A DNA stretch of 64,000 nucleotides from Pycnopodia helianthoides (GCA_032158295.1 CM063249.1:7021195-7085194), one strand, 5' to 3'; shown: positions 24,001 to 38,000, numbered from the stretch's first letter. The notes: a model not told the origin generated them from the sequence alone. A program made the numbers and translations.

Positions 24001-27000
24001 AACTACGACTCTAGTCAGTCGGTGATCCTCGGAGCGGTCTTTTTTTCTCGCAGATTTGCTTCGGGAAAATATAACGCTCCCGAGATCAGCTCGGGAGCTG
24101 CAGTGTTAACCATTCGCTACTTGGCACAGTTCCGCCATGTGCGTGTAGAGCCTCGACTTCATGCTTCATTGTATTTATGTATCTGTTGGATTAAAGTGTC
24201 CGTGACAATACAGAGTTACGCCATTATTCTATTCACAGCTGTCCCCAATTCGAGGCTCTATTCGCAAAATGTCTGGCCGTGCAAAGGGCGAATAGCACTC
24301 GAAGCAGCCAATATTTGTATACCAATATTTGTATTAGTTTTTCAACCTCGTACAACGAGGAACACCAATGTGCAGACGCACATTATGTGGGCCTACATTA
24401 CGATGCAGTGCTGTCTCAGCGCACACTGGAGGGACTGATTTGTGGCCGAGACTCAACCGGGCGAAGTTCAATTGGACAAGGGCCCAATTTCATAGAGCTG
24501 CTTAAGCAGAAATTATTGCTTCACATATTTTTTGCCAATTAGCTGGATACCAGTTACACTTTCATACAGTACACGTGACATTGTATTTTTTTTCTTGTAA
24601 CTTTATTCTTGTTAGCAAGATTTGGTTGTGCTTAGACATTTGTTTGTGCTTATGGGCAGCTCTATACAATTGGGCCCAAGCTGCACGGATCATTGCACGG
24701 ATTTGCGCATTGTAACTTTTGCGCTCCCATTTTGTAGAAAACGACATTCACCAAATCTAAACGGTAACCCTAGCACTTAGTTTGATAAATAATATAAGAA
24801 TTTAAAATGTTTACACTTCATCCACTCTCAATCCACAATTCAACAACAACATTTAATTGAGTTGAGCGATCTTGTACGATAGGTGTAATAACATTTACAG
24901 GGTTTTTTCTTTCTTTTTCAATGTATAACAGACGACTTTGCACATTGAAAAGAAAAAGAAAGAGAACAAAAAATCAACAGACACGACGTCAGTGCAACAT
25001 CTTCAATAATTAGCCATTCTTGAATATAGTCTTAGGAAAACCTTTATACAGTGGTCATATAACTGTAACAAGTAAACCTATCCTTACAAATGAATAGAAT
25101 GAAATCTTCAACGATTTTGAAAAATAAACTTCCCCCTTTTTATTCAGCCAGCAAAATGTGGTTGGGTTGTGATTGTTATGGCGGGTTACTGGACCTGCGA
25201 GGTAGTCCCCCTGGCCGTCACCGCCATCCTGCCGGTCGTCCTCTTCCCCCTGCTCGGTCTTCAAGATTCAGATGATGTCTGCCGTAACTACCTAAAGGAT
25301 ACCAACTTCTTGTGTATGGGGGGTCTGATGGTAGCTGTGGCAATACAGCACTGGAATCTCCATCGGCGTATCGCCCTTAGGGTGTTGCTACTGTGTGGTG
25401 CTCAACCAAAAAGGTAAAAACAGGCCGTGACGCAAATTCATGTTTTCACTTAAGAATTCCTCCAACTCGATACTTACGTCTCGTAAACATTAAAAGGTAT
25501 TAATAAGGTGTTAACGAGTTAACATAATTCATTGTTCACGATGGCTTTTTCATATACAATATATCAACTCCAGTATTTCCATTAGACTCGCACAATACGT
25601 AGAACCGTTGCTGGCGAGGCCAGTGATGGTCATAAAATGAAAAATCTTTTTTACAAGGTGTTTGTCAATGTGCACCGTACTTAATGGCGAACAGCAACAC
25701 ATTCAAAAGGAAAGCATATTATTTTGATTAACTTTTGTCTGCAAATGTGTCTTATAATTAGTGTGAAGAAGCAGCAGTTATCGGTCACATGTGAAAAACT
25801 GTATTACAGATTTCATGCCTTTGAATTGTTATTAGTACCGGTACCATTATAGGGAGAACCAGTATGGAAGGCTTATTTACTGTTTACTTTATATATGTTA
25901 ACTGTTTACTTTTTAATACACCCCTACAGGTTGATGCTTGGTTTTATGTCGGTCACTGCCTTTTTGTCCATGTGGATCAGCAATACCGCCACCACCGCCA
26001 TGATGGTGCCAATTGTTAATTCCGTACTCGCACAGATCGTTGGGAAGGACGACTCCGTGAGTACCAATTACAGTGCTCAGTCATAATGGGTATACTTTTT
26101 CTCTTGTTTGCGTCCCAGTTGTGAGCAACAGGTGTGTTTTTTAAATAACTGTCAATCAACAATCAAGCGATTTGTCAATAAATAATGAGAAGTACTGAAC
26201 TTTGTCGAATACGGTTGCAACTAATTTACTCCATAGTTCTTGCAACCAAATTGTAGTCATGATTGTGGCTAGGCATATTGATGTCGGCCTAACTGCAGCC
26301 CGGGACTTAACTATAACTCAAACCTAAATGTGGCCCATACCTGAAACAAGTCCCAACCCTGTACCTAAATAAATTAGCCATTGCCAATTAAAGGAACATT
26401 ACAGAATTGGTAAGAAAAAAACTTGTAAAATTTACTTTTTGATCACAGATTAAAACATAAAACTTACACGGTCTAATGATGATGATAGTAGAAAACATCC
26501 CTTGGAATAGTTCTGTCTGAAATGCCATATTTGATGAGAAATTAATAAACTAGTTTTCAGATTGGAGTTTATCGCTCAGTGAGCGTTTTATTCATTTGTT
26601 GAATCTATATGATTTCATGGAAATGTGTAATCGGTTTTTCACTATTTTCTCGTGACCCAGATGGCCGATCGATCTCAAACGTCTACATGTTTGTCAGTTT
26701 ATGTATATGGTGGATTACATAGAGTGCTTACACTGTCAGCAACTGTTTTGTTAGCAAAACCAATTCTGTAATGTTCCTTTAAGGTACATAGTTCAGGTTT
26801 TCTTTGTCCTTTTCAGCAAAAAAAACTATTTTGTTTTATTAACAATTTAACTCAATTTTATTTGTTTCATCAAACTTTACAAGTGAGAGTGAAATTTGTT
26901 TTCCTGGTGTGCACTAAAACATTGTAGTCAGTATCTGACTACGAACACAATTCAGTACAATTTACATACATAATTCAATAACTGCATGTACACAAATTTA

Positions 27001-28960
27001 GTTTTTAACGAGTGAAAAGTTGATTTAAAAAAAGAGAGAACATGCGTTCAGATTCATGCAAATTTCTTTCAAATTCATTCAAACTACATAGGGTTTTTCT
27101 TTTTAGCTACAACTGCATTCAATGCCACTGTCGTGCACACCCGATTCAGTTTCTTTTTAGTCATTCTATAGACCTTACTATGCATTGACGTCATCACGCC
27201 GCCATCTTAGAGGTAAAAAGATGACGTAAAAAGGGAAAAGCGGCGCAAAGAATCGGCCTATGAGTAGCCTTCTTTTGACCTCTAGCCGAGGGCGCCCTAC
27301 TCAAAGACTTCATATGCATAAGGTCTATTCCATTTACAGACATTTAAGACTTCATTCTTACAATTCTTCAGTTAAATGTCCACCACCTATTTGCCATTGA
27401 AGAAATGGAATGGTTGACCAGCCTCTTGGTTTTGGCTTTTGCAAAACTGAATGATCTTTGCGACCTAATGAAATGTGATCTCATTTGACCAGTGAATGCT
27501 AAACTGTAGAAATTCCACTCCTTCTTTTGACTGTTGAATGCTGATTCAACAATGTCCATACTTTTTCAAACGGAATTTAATGAGATGGGTGTAGACTGAA
27601 TTTTTGTTGAGAGTGACTGGGGAAGCCTACAATATTAATGGGCTTACTTTAAAGGCAGGGTATACTTTTGGTAATTGAGACCAGTATCCTCAATTGGTGT
27701 ATCCCAACATACGCATAAAATAACAAACCTGAAATAATGGGCTTAATTTGGTCGTCGAAGTTGCAAGAAAATAATGAAAGAAAAAACACCCCTGTTACTT
27801 TCAGATGCCTGAGAAAGGCTTCATGCCTCAAGCATTTCTCAGATTCAAATTTTGGGGTGAAAAATTACCTCTTTCTCAAAAACTACATTACTTCAAAGGG
27901 GGTCGTTTCTAGCAATGTTTTATAATGTCAACAGTTTTTGTTGTGTGGATTTTTTTTTTGGGGGGGGGGTAATGTTTTGGAGTTTTTTGGGGGTGCACAA
28001 TTCTTTCAAATCCATTAAAACACAAATCTCATAGAGAGTATCTCTCGCTAGGATTTTGAGAATAAAACTGCCACAATCGCGGACGGTCGGACATTTATAT
28101 TGGTGATAAAGGGCGCCCTCGTTGGGTCGTATTCAACTGCTGCCTTTCTCCAGCAACCCGACTCTAATAATGGGATTTTTGGTTGGGATTATAATTCTTT
28201 GTTGAAAAATTCAGTGGACCGTGTCTTTTTAATACCGTTTTGAATACATTGTCATCGGAAGAATTACCTCGATCAGGTGGAGAAAGTTCACTGCCGTCTC
28301 TTATTGAGTCTGCAATGAGCTATTTTGTTCCTGCATAATTGCAAGAGAAAAACAAACCCAATTGGGGAAACTATTTAAAGTCGTGATGCAGACTGATATA
28401 GCAGATCGGTTGACTAGTTGCTACTAATAACAGGATTTTTTTTTTTACACTTAGCACTAGTGTTTGGGCTTGCAAAACCTGTTACCCGTTGGAATACCTT
28501 ATGACTGTTGTTTGTGACTGTTTTTCACCTTTTACTTTAATAGCTAAACAATATATAAGCATTTAATTTTCTCGAGGTTGTGGGAAACTTGACCCAATTC
28601 CATAAAGCTGTCAAACGTACACGCCAACAGAAATATGAAAAAAAACTTAGCAATATAAAGTTGCATACCATTTTTGCTGGTAACCTGCTTTTACCAATAC
28701 TAATTTATTGTGCTCAGAGAAGAAAGAGGGGGAGAAAAAAAGACTCTATAAACGTCAACTGTACACAACGCGTAGAATTTTGAACATTTCCTCGTACAGT
28801 CAGAGCTGGTAGCATAAATCTGAAGGTTTAAATGTTGATTGCTCGATCAATTTTTCCTCTCTTTTTTTACCAGAAAATATTGATATTTATCTATAAGGGT
28901 TTGTTAAAGTGCAACAAACTCTTTTCGTATAACTGTCTTCAATAATATAAATGTATGTAA

Positions 28961-29000
<40 letters not shown>

Positions 29001-32000
29001 ATGATTATGGCATTTATTTTATAGAATGGTGAGTCGAAGAACAAGGAAATACCAGACGAAAACGGCTTTATGGAATCAAGCTTCGACAACATGACAGGTG
29101 ACATTGAACACTGTGAGGAACCAAAAACAACCTCGACGAAGCTTGAAGGCCAACCCCCTTGGACGAGAAGAGAAAATAAGGTTAAACTGGTGGTATAGTT
29201 TATGCCAATGTGATGTAGATGTACATGATGGGGCATAATCATGACGTCACTTATTTACAACTTGTACCCAAACGTCGCCGATAAGTTCCACAAACATTTT
29301 GTTGAAATGCCTATATCGGTCACACCGGATTCAAGCTCCTGTGTCTCTTATCAGCAGAGTGTGGGTTCGAGTCCCATCATGACACTTTTTTTCTCTAAGC
29401 GGGACTTTTGCCTACTATTGCTTGGTCTTTCGAATGGGATGAAAAGCCGTTGGTCCCGTGTGTTGTGTAAGGCACGTACAGGAACCCGGTACACCTATCA
29501 TGAGGAGAAGGGGTTAGTGTTTTCTGGTATGGTTGGCTGAAGACTGTGACACAGCACCTTCTAAAACTTTACAAGGTGCTACATAAAACGGGTCTAATGT
29601 TCATAAATATGCATACCTGTCTTAAAGCACATGTACAACATTGGTAATTGCCAAAGACCAGTATCTGCACTGTATGTGACCCAACATAATTACATGAAAT
29701 AAACAAACATGTGAAAGTTTAAGCTCAACGGTCATCGCAGCTACGAGAAAACAGTGAAAAACCCTCTTTATGTTTTCACTGTTTTCAAAATCGGATTTTA
29801 TCACCATGATAAAGACTAATTGTTTTACTCATTTCCTAAAAACAATAGCATTTCAAGCAACTATTTCAGGGGAAGGTTTTCCACCATGACCATCTTTATA
29901 CCATGTAAGTTATGTGCAAATCTGTGAACATTTACATTTTCAACCTTTCCAATGTTGTATACACCCTTTAAAGACCGATAGGCAAGAGTTAGTTTATCTG
30001 TGGCGAACACCAAACGAGATGCTTTCATATATTTTTTTTTTTTTTTATAACATACAGTAGACTAAGCTCGAGAAGATCGAAGCTGAAATCGAAGTCAAAG
30101 TTGTAAAAACCTCGACCGAAGAAGACAACGAATATGATATCGACTTCACAACCTTGTCACCAGCAGAGAGCAATCTGTGTAAAGGCATGATGTTGTGTGT
30201 GGCATGCTCTGCATCGTTCGGCGGTACGGCAACACTGACTGGAACGGGTACTAACCTCGTACTCAGTGAAGTGGTGGACGAGTACGTAATTAGTATTATT
30301 AAAATGTGCCCTACATTAAGTACGGGGTATGGGCTACTTTTACGGGGCTCCATGAAGGCACTGGGCTATATTTGGTTGTCGCAAACGTTACAACCCAACA
30401 TCTTTAATCTTTGTAATAAAAACATAAAACGATATCAAAGATCAAATACAAATCACGACACGACTTTGGCAGAAGGAAGCTATTCAATTAATAATTAATA
30501 TTAATTTTTTAAAAAATTACCAAGTTTTTTTTTACTAATTCAAGAGACGTCCTCACAATTCTTTGAACAACACCCATACTGCCTGATTGCTTAAGTTGTG
30601 CCTTAAAACGTAAACCTCAAAATCCCTGACATGAGGCTTTATATATTGAGCAAATAACAAAAAATCCTCTCCCGCTTCTTGAGAGCCTCGACATGGAAAA
30701 GAAAACAACTTGCAGATCTTTCCCCTTGCTTGTTTTTACTGAGTCAAGGTCTCGACTTTAGTCACGGGCCCTATACATGTCTACTCATCAAGCCCTGATT
30801 AAAAGGCACGGATACGGACATTTTCCCCCATTTCCTTTGTTTTCATTTTTTGTTGTCAAAACAGAATTGTGCACCTCAGCTTATTATTATAATTTTGTTT
30901 GCCCGCTTCCTCATAGAAACCTTTTTGGGAAAGAGTTACACTACAGTTGTAAATCTTCTGAGTTGGCCATATATATATCTTTTTTTTCCACAGCTTGTAC
31001 GGAAAGGAGGCCGGGCTTAACTTTGCTTCTTGGCTAGTCTTCGCACTGCCGGCAATGATTATATGCATTCTGATCGGATGGTTGTGGTTGCAATTTTTCT
31101 TCATCGATAGAAGGTACATATTTTACAGCATTTCCCTTCGTTCCTTCACACGCAATCCTAAATTTAGACATAGGCGTAAGACCAAGGGAGGGGGGAGGTA
31201 ACTCCCGTCCAAAATCAGGCAAAACAGTGAGGAAAAATTCAGTCACCTTAAGAAGGGAAGTGGCCAGAAAGAGAGAAAAAAATAATAATAATACAAAATT
31301 AACTTTCCCGCCCCCTTAACCCAACACGCCCATAGTATAGAAAACGTCTGGGAAGAGAAATTGCAAAGGGGAACTATTCTGGGTTTCGATTATGATCAGT
31401 TTTCAGTTTGCTTGTTTGGTGTGTTCGTTTTTTGTTTTTGTTTTTTGGAAGGGGTGTTTTAGGGGGTTATTTTTTTTAGACGTGTCACATGACAAAGATA
31501 TTTTGAGCCTGATAGATGTATATATTGCACAGGGCAAAACTATAAATAAATAAAAAAAACTTCCATGACTCAGTTGACCCGGACTCCGGGTCCCAGGTGC
31601 CCTGAACCCATTTCCAGGTCAGTCTGACCCGGAAAGTGGTTTTAAAAATGGGATTTCGTCTCGGATTCTGCTTCATTGTGACCCTTTTCTAGGTTGTTTT
31701 GACACAGATTGCGGGTCATACTGCTTCATTGTGACCCTTTTCTAGGTTGTTTTGACACAGATTGCGGGTCATACTGCTTCATTGTGACCCTTTTCTAGGT
31801 TGTTTTGACACAGATTGCAGGTCATACTGCTTCATTGTGACCCTTTTCTAGGTTGTTTTGACACAGATTGCGGGTCATACTGCTTCATTGTGACCCTTTT
31901 CTAGGTTGTTTTGACACAGATTGCGGGTCATACTGCTTCATTGTGACCCTTTTCTAGGTTGTTTTGACACAGATTGCGGGTCATACTGCTTCATTGTGAC

Positions 32001-35000
32001 CCTTTTCTAGGTTGTTTTGACACAGATTGCGGGTCATACTGCTTCATTGTGACCCTTTTCTAGGTTGTTTTGACACAGATTGCGGGTCATACCGGCCCGG
32101 AAATGCGTCATTTCTGACCCAGAAGTTTTTAGAGTGAAGAGAGTTTCATCTCGAAATTCACTTTTTCGATTTGTATTTCGGAATTGATTCAAGTGCTTTT
32201 ATCGAGCGAAGCTATAGCCCTTTTTAAACCTCATTTTCATTTAATATACTGAGCCCATATCGCAGATAATAATTGTCTTATATCGTGTTTTTATAATTCC
32301 GTCATTTCGTCTTTGAGCAAGTTAAAAAGGTTTAACAGGTGAAACTAGTTTCGAATTAATAAGTCTGTCTTGAAAATAGTGTATTCATAACTTTGCAAGG
32401 TGTGTTTTTAAATCCCTTGCGAGTCATCTCAGTTTGAAGAAAGTGAAACTATGTCTTGTTGATTATCCCGGTAGGATACTGGGATGCTGTCGAGATTGCG
32501 GCTCGTGTTTCTCATGCAAAGACGGGCGTAACAAGAAAGGGTTGAAAATCAAGGCTGTCATTCGGGCCCAGTACGATGCTCTGGGTCCAATGTCGTAAGT
32601 AGAAAATTGTGACAATAAACAAGTATTGGTTGTTTTCGTTTATTAATGTGTCTCTTTTTCAAACGGGTCGGCTTTTCCCCAGTTTGCTCCTTTTTCAGAT
32701 TTTCAAAAATCCAAACCAGACCAAGGCCATTTCCGAAATGAAAAGCCTCATTCTTCAACGTTGTCGTTGCAGCCAACGGCCCATAGCCGCGGCCGAAGTT
32801 GCTTGATTTGGACGCGGCTTTAGCTTGTCTGATTGGGCTATAACCCACACGGGCACTCCGTGCTTGACGTATTACTCCTTCACGATATTCCCATTTACGG
32901 GTTTTTACTTCGTCAAAGAAAGCCAACGTTTAGTCAACCTAATTAAAACTGCTGCGGACTTGACATTTTTCTGCAAGAAGTCATCGTATTTGTTGTGCAA
33001 ACTCTATGCCATTTAATTATTGCATCCTATTAAAATATGTTTAAGTTTTCCAATTGTACACGTTTACTGACTGAATTATTATGCGGGCGCTGTTTTACTA
33101 CATTGCAATGTTGTGATGTCATGCATGGGATACTCGACCTATGACTACTGGTTTAGCATAGACAAATACACACATGTTTATGGTGTTTAAAGCTTTGCAT
33201 GGTGTGGAGATAAGAGGTAACAGCATTCTCCTGAAGAAGAGCAGAGTATACTGCTCGAAACGTCGAGACCAAACCGGCTCTTTTCAGAGCCAACACTTCC
33301 ACAAAAGAGTTCTATTAACATGGTTGTACCCGCAAGTTTACTATTTATTTATTTATAGTTACCTCACACACATGTTTGTTGACCCTATTTATCGAGGACT
33401 AGTTATCTCTGTTCTCCCCTTGTTTTGACTTGGTTACCGATACCAACGTTTTTAGCGACATCCCCCTTTGGTTTTGTACACGAAAGCGAAGCGAGGACAT
33501 CCACGCTCGGCAAAAAAAACACCCAGATCCCTTTTGTAGTGTAGTTCTCGGTTTCAACGGGTATAGGAGACACTCCCAGTTATAACCTCGCCATGTTTAA
33601 AAAGGAGAAATTGTCACAACTTTTCAAGAGATGATAGACTACCAAAGAGACACGCTTACAAAGATACTTACAATTGCCAAAAACATATTTTTGTAGCTTT
33701 GAGTTCTTGATCTGGCTGTGTTTTATTATTAATTACCCTAAATTGAATGCACATTTTTATGCTAATTTAATGCAAGGCAGGGCCCGCAGTTGTAAGGTAT
33801 CATGCAATATTGTATCGAGTAAATGAATAAGTTCTTTATTTCCAACAGGTGGGCGGAGTCATGGGTCTTGGTACATTTCGTAGCTCTGGCACTTCTCTGG
33901 TTAACAAAAGAACTGTCATTCATCCCTGACACAGTGGGATGGGCGGGGCTTTTTCCAGTAAGCGAGTAAGTATTACAAACTGTTTCAGTCATTCCACTCA
34001 TAAGAGGAAGAACAATTTCATTTCCCCTCCCTCTCCTCTTTGCCATAGAAAACAAATCAAAAAAACATCTGTGTCCAAAGCAGTTTACTATTTTTTTTCA
34101 ATTACCAAGTTGACATAAGCATAGATATCCCTTAATTAAAACAAATCGCCTGCTGCTTTCGGTAATTGATACTAAAACAAACAACAACAAAAAACAAACA
34201 GTTCTGTCGTTTTCCCAAATTAACGTAATTTGATAAACTCATACCGTAATTGGTTTCCTTTACAAATTAGAATTATATATGTTTTGAAATAATTCTCTGT
34301 GAGAGAAAGTCCCAAGATGTTTGTTTTTTTGTCTAGATGGAAATTGTCTTCATTGAATAAATTCACACAGCAATATTATGTTTACTGGCATGGTGCGGTC
34401 TTTGCGTCACACGACGGTAGAGTCAACAACTAAGATAAATATGCTACGGTTGTGTTTGCGCTCTTTAGGCGTACAGTAAGCCACAACATATTGGTAAGAC
34501 TGAAATATATAAATATTAGCTGACTACACACAACTTAAATGATATGAAGATGGTCACGGTGGAAAACTTCCCCTAGTTTTGCTTGAAGTGCTGTAGTTTT
34601 AAGATATGGGTAGAATAGTTAGTTTTTATCTCGCGAGACCAAAACCCGATGTTTGAAAACAAAGAAAGCTAAATATTTTTAAATTATTTATTTTTTTATT
34701 ATTTTCTCGTGATTCTGGTGACCGATTGATTTGATACTTTTACTGATTTGTTTAGGTATTTGTATTAAAATGCTGTTCGCGTGCTTTAAAGCAGTCGGTG
34801 CTACACCCGCAGGGACCCCTATATACGCCAGTCACTCACGCACGTTTCATTCTTTGGTGTTGTACAATGCAGCGGTGCAAGAGGCCAATAATTTCGAACG
34901 CCAGTAAGCAGACGTTTTCTGCTTACAGGCAGATGCGTAACCGCAGGGGGAGGGGTTTGGAGCCTCCCAGAACCCTTGCCCCACCCTCCTTACCCCTCCC

Positions 35001-38000
35001 CTTTCCCACCCTCCTTACCTCCCCTTTCCCCACCCTCCTTACCCCTCCCTTTCCCCACCCTCCTTACCCCTCCCCTTCCCCACCCTCCTTACCCCTCCCC
35101 CTCTCCCCACCCTCCTTACCCCTCCCCTCTCCCACCCTCCTTACCCCTCCCCCTTTCCCACCCTCCTTACCCCTCCCCCTTTCCCCACCCTCCTTACCCC
35201 TCCCCCTTTCCCCCCCTCCTTACCCCTCCCCCTTTCCCCACCCTCCTTACCCCTCCCCCTTTCCCACCCTCCTTACCCCTCCCCCTTTCCTCACCCTCCT
35301 TACCCCTCCCCCTTTCCCCCTCTTCACCCTCCTTCCACCCCTCCCTCCTCTCCCCACCCTCCTTACCCCTCCCCCTTTCCCCACCCTCCTTACCCCTCCC
35401 CCTTTCCCCACCCTCCTTACCCCTCCCCCTTTCCCCCGTGAAATGGTTCGGTGCATTAAAATAAACAGCCCCCTAAATTATAAGTCTTTGCCCCCCCCCC
35501 CGAAAAAAATATTGGTTACGTCACTGTTGACAGGGCGCCCTTTCCCTTATCGGCTGGCAAAATGGAAGCCAACCTACCAGTGCGGTTTTCGTAAGCGGAT
35601 CATAGAAGCAACAAAACAAGCCCATTGTAAAAACGCCCACACACGCACAAACACTGCATGAATTCATCTTGATTGTTATCATTTGTTTACATTGTTCTGC
35701 TGCAATACGACACAACAATGCGCTTACCAGTAAACAGCTTTATAAAAAATGATCCCCTGTGTATATGTAATCACCACTTAATTGGCAATATACCCTCAAT
35801 AGAGATTTTGATAAATGCCCTACGTCATCAAAGTATTATTGTTCTCCATGCACTTTATTTGTTCGGAACCCTCGCACAATATACGCAACGTAAAATATTA
35901 CATTATTAATATCCCTAGGGCATGTGTAAACTATTTTGCTGGAATGTAAGCTTTTCCTGAGGCTTCTAATTCTTCCGTTCGACCACTGTAAAAAGGGACG
36001 GTGTAACGATTTTCATAGACTTCTATGCTGCAGATTGTGCAGAGTGACGTTACTTCAATTCTATTGAGACAACATTACATAATTACATTATTCATCTTCT
36101 ATCGGGGTTTTAGGAGACACCATGAACATGACACTCTCTCCATGAGTTGCGGTGGTTCTGAAAAGAACCGGTTGACCGACGTCTTCTTGAGAGACATTAT
36201 TCTGATCCTGATCGAAACGTCAGGTTGCCAGACCACCCGTTCTAATACAGAACCAGCGCAATTCATTGAGAGAGTTTTATGTACGCGGAGTCTCCGCACA
36301 CTCATTGTATTCCCGTCATGCCATACGTTGCAAATCTCTTTAATGATTCGTCTCATTTTCATTTTTTTTATACAGATATGTTAGCGATGCCACTGCAGTC
36401 ATCTTGATATGCTTTCTGTTATTCATTTTCCCTTCAAAACCACCAAATGTGTTGTGCTTGCGGGGTGAGTTATCATGTACCTTTCATTCGTCAAATTCAA
36501 CTTTGAAAGAGGGGCTCCAAGGTCAAATGAATTCTTGTGATCCACTCATTTTCCAGAAGATAGAGTTCGCGTAAAAGTGGGGGAAAATTCCAAAGGGTCT
36601 GCACTTTCCAAAGAGGAAATGTACAGACTATGTTATATTTTGAAAGTGATGTCATCGAATGTTTTTGAATTTCACCAAAAATTACACTTGAACGTAGGGG
36701 CATTTGACACCGTTTTAACGTGAGGTTGGAGACTTTAAATGTTTCCCCCATTTCCATTTTGAACTCTATCTATTGGAGGGAAGTGGATCACTAAACTGAA
36801 ATTTGACCTTGGAGCCCATTTTTAATAATTATGTTTCCGTTCACTCGTTTTGATGTGAAGTTTCACGACAGAGACTTTGAGAAACAAACCCACAGATTGG
36901 GCCATATGAATTTTATCTCTCAGAAAGATCCTCCTTTACTTTAGGGCTAATTCATGTTTTGCCAAGAAAGAAACCTTGACCGCTTTAAGTTCGCAGCAAC
37001 ACATTGTTTTCTTTATAGCGGTCTGTTTTTGGACACATTGATTTTAGTCATTTTATTCCACTCATATTATAACGATTTCCATAATGGTTGTGTGGAACTG
37101 AAACAATGCGAGGTCACTTAAAATTTTCACATTTTGTTGGTATTGATGAACCTCCGGAGGTGTCAGCGTAGAGTGAGAATGCAATAATGGACCTCAATTG
37201 CGGTTTTTATTGCCACTTTTCTAGAGCTGCAAATGGTAAAACGGATGGGTTAACATATTCGGGTAATATAAAACAAAGAGAGTGTTTCAGGTTTTTCTAC
37301 ACTACTATCTGCTTTCTGAAAAGTGTCCCAGTTCACAGTATACATTATATTTGATGCCAACATCTTTGTAATGTTCCTTACAAGAAATAGTTATTTTGGC
37401 ATTGGTTCGTGGCATGAGCGAAAGTTTTGATTAAAAAAAACAAAAAAACATTCCGCAAAAATTGGGCCATGCAGCTTTGAATTTATGCTGCGGTGATAGG
37501 CAGTCACAATTTTACCTCTCAATTCTTTCTTGAACTGTAAGAAATCCGATAGTAAGTTCCTGACAAACAAAATTCCGCAAAAACATTCCGCAAATATTAG
37601 GCCATGCAGCTTTAAATTTTGTTCTGTTGTGATGGGCAGTCACAAATGTTACCTCAATTCTTTCTTAAACTGTACAAAAATCAGATAGTTCCTTGACAAA
37701 AAAAATTAACTGACAACCGTTTTCGGGGGGTATTCCATCACCTTTGACTAGATGACACGCCTGTTGGTCCCCGGGTCCCGTTGTTATCCTGGTCCTCAGT
37801 TCAGAGGAAGCTACCGTGGAACGTGGTGTTTCTCCTGGGTGGTGGATTCGCTCTCGCCGATGGATGCAAGGTAACAAACTCGTGGCCAATGGGAACGTAT
37901 GAAGCATTAGTTTGAAAGCTAACATAATACTATATAAACCCCAAAAATGAATTTGAAAAATAGAATTATAATCACTATAAAACTCGTGTAGGCTCATAAT

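Larger units (their letters stand above)
12032..25147 (+). other. SLC13 intron 1 (13.1 kb) with repeats and antisense coding-like stretches
   Basis: The donor is AAT|GTAAGT and the acceptor is TTTTTATTCAG|CCA. The intron is largely repetitive. It holds MITEs (14209, 15163, 16079, 23675, 24480), a 52-base minisatellite (17030-18108), a duplicated cassette (16922-19220), smaller tandem repeats (19484, 20284) and a 12-base minisatellite (22490-22783). The minus strand also shows several exon-like stretches, described separately. From 12870 to 14200 only AT-rich, low-information sequence is seen. Confidence 0.7.

Noticed and set aside
23896..24438. 180-codon plus-strand open frame
   Set aside because: It crosses the right end of an inverted-repeat element (24080) and ends before a MITE (24480). 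No domain, membrane pattern or splice context was seen.
29301..29540. 99-codon plus-strand open frame
   Set aside because: It coincides with a tRNA-derived SINE and has no protein features.
33231..33264. A functional hammerhead ribozyme
   Set aside because: The core order is right, but an extra A separates CTGAAGA from the helix and no clear stems I and III could be drawn. It is kept only as a ribozyme-like motif.
33276..33291. 3' end of a histone gene
   Set aside because: No histone coding sequence lies upstream on this strand, and the sequence after the stem-loop (AACAC) departs from the usual ACCCA.
34798..35661. 287-codon Pro/Leu-rich open frame
   Set aside because: It is produced by the pyrimidine minisatellite in SLC13 intron 8, and the same array is open in other frames with equal quality.
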